Assembly: GCA_903871975.1 (NCBI GenBank) | Contig: CAIQIY010000272.1 | Coordinates: 1 to 8,843 of the forward strand | Source of the DNA: an uncultured Chloroflexota bacterium | GTDB taxonomy: Bacteria; Chloroflexota; Chloroflexia; Chloroflexales; Roseiflexaceae | Reading direction: 5' to 3' | Length of the DNA: 8,843 nucleotides | Part shown: positions 6,409-8,843 of the stretch, piece by piece | How the letters are laid out: every line of letters begins with the position of its first letter | Numbering within the stretch: the first letter of the stretch is position 1 | The notes under the pieces: model-generated | The model's database searches: none | What the model was told of the DNA's origin: nothing | Seen by the model: only the letters and a program-made list of their open reading frames with translations | Translations under genes and position numbers: made by a program

Positions 6409-8688
6409 ATGGGGATGATTCGAGGGCGCGTCGTCGGGTTGGTGCTTGCACTGGCATTCGGGCTGGCGAGTGTGGTGCACGCTGCCGGCGAGACGATCTT
6501 CGTGTTGAACACGACGACCCGCGACACGGGCGATGCGCTGGACGTCACGCTGTTCTACACCATGCGCGACGGCGACGGCCGGCCGGTGCTGCCCGAGCAG
6601 GCGCGGTTTGGTGGTGCCACGATGCAGCTGCTCAACCAACCAGGCGAGCGTGGCGCACCAGTGGTCGCAGAAGTCGCTCCGGCGACGACGCCCATTCGCG
6701 TGGCGTTGCTGATCGACGCCAGCGGCAGCATGAGCCGGGCGATGCCGGCCGTCAAGCAGGCGGCGATCGAATCGCTCGGCCAGGCGCCCGACCAGGCGCG
6801 CTTCGCGGTGTTTGCCTTCAATCGCATCGGAGCCAACCAGGCATTCACACCGATCGAGGCATTCCCCGAGAACCGTGAACTGGTGCGCGATGCAATCAAC
6901 GCCATCCCCAACCCGGTCGGCGGCGAGCCCACCTGCCTGTTCGATGCGACCTATCGGGTCATCGAGTTCCTCGCGAGTGCTGCGCCCAACCCCGAGGATC
7001 GGCGCGCACTGGTGGTATTCACCGATGGCAAGGACGACGTCGGCGACGGTGCCAATGCGTGTCTGGCACAGACCGCGGATTCGGTCGTGCGCAAAGCGCT
7101 CGAAGAGCGCGTGCCGCTGATCACGGTCGGCTTGTGCACCGGCACCTGCGACAACCTGGCGGTCGACGTGCTTGAGCGCATGGGCAGCGAGACGGGTGGC
7201 ACCTCGGTGCGCGGTGTGATTGAAGAGATGCGTGATCGCTTCGGCAGCGCGCTGGCCAGCCTGAAGAGCCAGTGGATCGTGCGTGCACCGCTGTTGGCGA
7301 CTGCTGGCACCAATCAGGTAGCGATCACCCTCGAGCGGCAAGGCGCGCCGCCCATCGGCATCACGACCACATTTGAGTCGCCGCGGGATTTCAACCCGGC
7401 GGCACAGGCGCAGCTGGCGCTGCAGCGACGCCCCGACGGCACTGCCTACCAGGTGCTGGTACGCGTCACCAATCCCGAGTCGCTCGGCGATCTGGTGGTG
7501 GCGACATTCGAGGCGAGCGAGCAGGGGCAGCGCGTGCTGATTGGCGAGCGTGCCGCCAACCTGCGCGAGGCCGCGCGTGATGACGAGGGGCGTATCGTGC
7601 TGGATCAGCCGATCAGCGGATTCAGCAATGGCCGTACCTACTGCTTCGTGCTGCGCGAGCGCGGCAACGACACGGCACTCGGCGAAGTCTGCGATAAATT
7701 TGTCCTCAATCCACAGTTTGGCATCGCCTCGGTGCGCGTCGACCGAGAGACCAACACGCTGGTGATCAACCTGCAGATCGCCGGCGTGTCACCCAGCGAT
7801 GTCACCGTCAGTGGCCAGGTCACGCTGGCAGGCAACCTGGTCGACGGTGCGACCGTGCGCAACGCCCAGCCGAACGCCGACGGCTCGCTGGTGATCGATC
7901 TGCCGGCAGCGATCGCTGACGCGCGCGAGAGTCGCTCCTACGACGTCGCGCTGACCCTCGAGGTCGGTGACGCACGCGTGCCGGCGGTCAGCAAGTTCGA
8001 CGTCGCACCGGTCGAACGCCTCAACCTCGTGCCGTTGATCGCCATCGGTGTGATGCTGGTGGTGGCACTGATCATCGCACTGCTGCTGTTCCGCCGCCGC
8101 ACGCGCTCGAGTGACCTCGACCTGCCGCCGCCGCCGCCGGGTGGGCGAGCCGGGCCATTCAACGACACGACGACGCGGCTCAATAATAGTCGCCAGCCAG
8201 CAGCACCACGCGCGGAATCGTCAGCAAAGCCGGCGTCATCGCCGGCCACGCCACCGCCCCAACAGCCACAACAACCCGCATCAGGCCAACCTCCGTTCGG
8301 CATGGTGACCGAACGCGCGCAGCCGGGCAGCGACACGGTCGCTGCGGTGCTGGTGCCGACGACGCCGATTGGCGCTGTACGGGTGACGATTCTGCGCACC
8401 GTGGACGCCCGCGAGCATGGCCGGGCCGAGACGCCACCGTTGCCCTGCATCATCGGCCGGCGCGAAGGCAGTGCCACGCTGGTGATCGGCGGTGATCCCA
8501 AACTGTCGAGTCAGCATCTCCGCATCGAACTGCGCGACCGGACGCTGTACTGCACGGATCTGAAGTCGACCAACTCGACCTTCATCAACGAACAGGCGCT
8601 GGTGCCAGAACAGCCATTCGCAATAACCGGGCCGACACACGTGCGACTGGGGCCGAATACGGTGATCGAGGTGCGCCCATTGGGGTGA
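6409..8688 (+). CDS. Membrane-anchored vWA domain protein with cytoplasmic FHA domain
   Basis: A 759-residue protein. Residues 1-26 are a signal peptide (R5/R7, hydrophobic core VVGLVLALAFGLASVV, likely cleavage near VHAA). A vWA domain spans about 95-285 with an apparently complete MIDAS metal site: DASGS at 103-107, T175 as the likely third-loop Thr, and TDGKD with D206. Residues about 290-535 are beta-rich and may form one or two Ig-like domains; I recognise no named family. One membrane helix lies at 541-561, followed by RRRTR, which by the positive-inside rule puts the C-terminus in the cytoplasm. Then comes a Pro/Gln/Ser-rich linker (573-640) with five consecutive prolines (573-577) and a Thr cluster (NDTTTRLN, 585-592). 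The C-terminal FHA domain has GR (683-684), SSQH (700-703) and STNSTFIN (720-727). Six cysteines (176, 218, 243, 247, 412, 428) are extracytoplasmic, enough for three disulfides. The protein looks like a transmembrane adaptor: a vWA ligand-binding head outside and a phosphothreonine reader inside. It follows the Ubl-FHA gene by 28 bases. Domain calls are strong; its role in secretion is inferred. Confidence 0.9.
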   Translation: MGMIRGRVVGLVLALAFGLASVVHAAGETIFVLNTTTRDTGDALDVTLFYTMRDGDGRPVLPEQARFGGATMQLLNQPGERGAPVVAEVAPATTPIRVALLIDASGSMSRAMPAVKQAAIESLGQAPDQARFAVFAFNRIGANQAFTPIEAFPENRELVRDAINAIPNPVGGEPTCLFDATYRVIEFLASAAPNPEDRRALVVFTDGKDDVGDGANACLAQTADSVVRKALEERVPLITVGLCTGTCDNLAVDVLERMGSETGGTSVRGVIEEMRDRFGSALASLKSQWIVRAPLLATAGTNQVAITLERQGAPPIGITTTFESPRDFNPAAQAQLALQRRPDGTAYQVLVRVTNPESLGDLVVATFEASEQGQRVLIGERAANLREAARDDEGRIVLDQPISGFSNGRTYCFVLRERGNDTALGEVCDKFVLNPQFGIASVRVDRETNTLVINLQIAGVSPSDVTVSGQVTLAGNLVDGATVRNAQPNADGSLVIDLPAAIADARESRSYDVALTLEVGDARVPAVSKFDVAPVERLNLVPLIAIGVMLVVALIIALLLFRRRTRSSDLDLPPPPPGGRAGPFNDTTTRLNNSRQPAAPRAESSAKPASSPATPPPQQPQQPASGQPPFGMVTERAQPGSDTVAAVLVPTTPIGAVRVTILRTVDAREHGRAETPPLPCIIGRREGSATLVIGGDPKLSSQHLRIELRDRTLYCTDLKSTNSTFINEQALVPEQPFAITGPTHVRLGPNTVIEVRPLG

Positions 8689-8843
8689 CGGCAGGTGGCG
8701 AATACCGCGTGCCGCTGGTGATGCCCGTGCCGAGGCAGGCCGCCGGCCGGCGATCGTGATCACCAGCGTGGGCCGGGTGTGGTGCGCGGGCCGGTTGCGG
8801 ATCGTGCGACTCCTGCAGCCAGCAAGCACGTTGGCAGCTCCGG
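8689..8843. other. Downstream non-coding end of window
   Basis: I see no supported gene in these 155 bases. A GTG at 8685 overlaps the preceding stop but its frame ends after 24 residues. A second + strand frame with a possible GTG at 8756 stays open to the window end but has no Shine-Dalgarno or recognisable motif. A 12-base GC-rich palindrome, CGCCGGCCGGCG, lies at 8741-8752; it is not followed by a T run, so I do not call it a terminator. Confidence 0.5.

Noticed and set aside
6256..7341. Long open frame on the - strand (361 codons) across the vWA gene
   Set aside because: It overlaps the end of the Ubl-FHA gene and the signal peptide and vWA regions of a well-supported gene, and its translation shows no recognisable domain.
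8741..8752. GC-rich palindrome CGCCGGCCGGCG as a terminator
   Set aside because: It has no loop to speak of and no T run after it; perfect short palindromes of G and C are frequent in DNA of this composition.
8685..8759. GTG overlapping the stop of the vWA-FHA gene as the start of a fourth gene
   Set aside because: The frame ends after 24 residues at TGA 8757-8759 and the peptide resembles no family.
8281..8829. Open frame on the - strand (182 codons) at the right end
   Set aside because: Most of it mirrors the FHA-coding part of the vWA-FHA gene, and only about 140 bases lie outside; no Shine-Dalgarno or family motif supports it.

Overview
The window is GC-rich and carries three genes on the + strand, read left to right. 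They look like part of a type VII (ESX/Ess/WXG100)-like secretion locus. The layout is: a very large FtsK/SpoIIIE-family (EssC/EccC-like) ATPase whose 5' end lies outside the window (1-5514); a 227-base gap; a small cytosolic protein joining a ubiquitin-like (YukD/EsaB-type) domain to an FHA domain (5742-6380); and, 28 bases later, a secreted-anchored protein with a signal peptide, an extracytoplasmic von Willebrand factor A (vWA) domain, one membrane helix and a cytoplasmic FHA domain (6409-8688). The last 155 bases hold no gene I can support.

The organism is most likely a high-GC, Gram-positive-type or monoderm bacterium. The wording of the catalytic ATPase motifs (GGTGSGKSELL, KGGGAFEPF, ASQKPAG, ANIKLRLCLR, PGRGYLQVG) and the spread of FHA, Ubl and vWA domains over separate proteins remind me of Chloroflexota more than of Actinobacteria or Bacillota. 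That placement is from memory of the families, not from a search.

The ATPase is the most striking feature. Family members usually carry three FtsK-type domains. Here five complete P-loop domains and the tail of a sixth lie in one reading frame. They alternate between a fully motif-bearing type (Walker B ends in DE) and a degenerate type (Walker B ends in DN). The two catalytic-type domains are collinear copies 2025 bases apart, with about 28 differences in 215 residues. A PGRGY motif closes each domain except the last, so the repeat units are easy to see.

Taken together, the genes suggest an inner-membrane or cytosolic translocation motor (the ATPase), a ubiquitin-like accessory factor, and a membrane sensor or scaffold. 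The two accessory proteins carry phosphothreonine-binding FHA domains. Control or assembly through Ser/Thr kinase phosphorylation is therefore a reasonable inference, but no kinase, no WXG100 substrate and no EccB/EccD/EsaA-type membrane component is present in this window.
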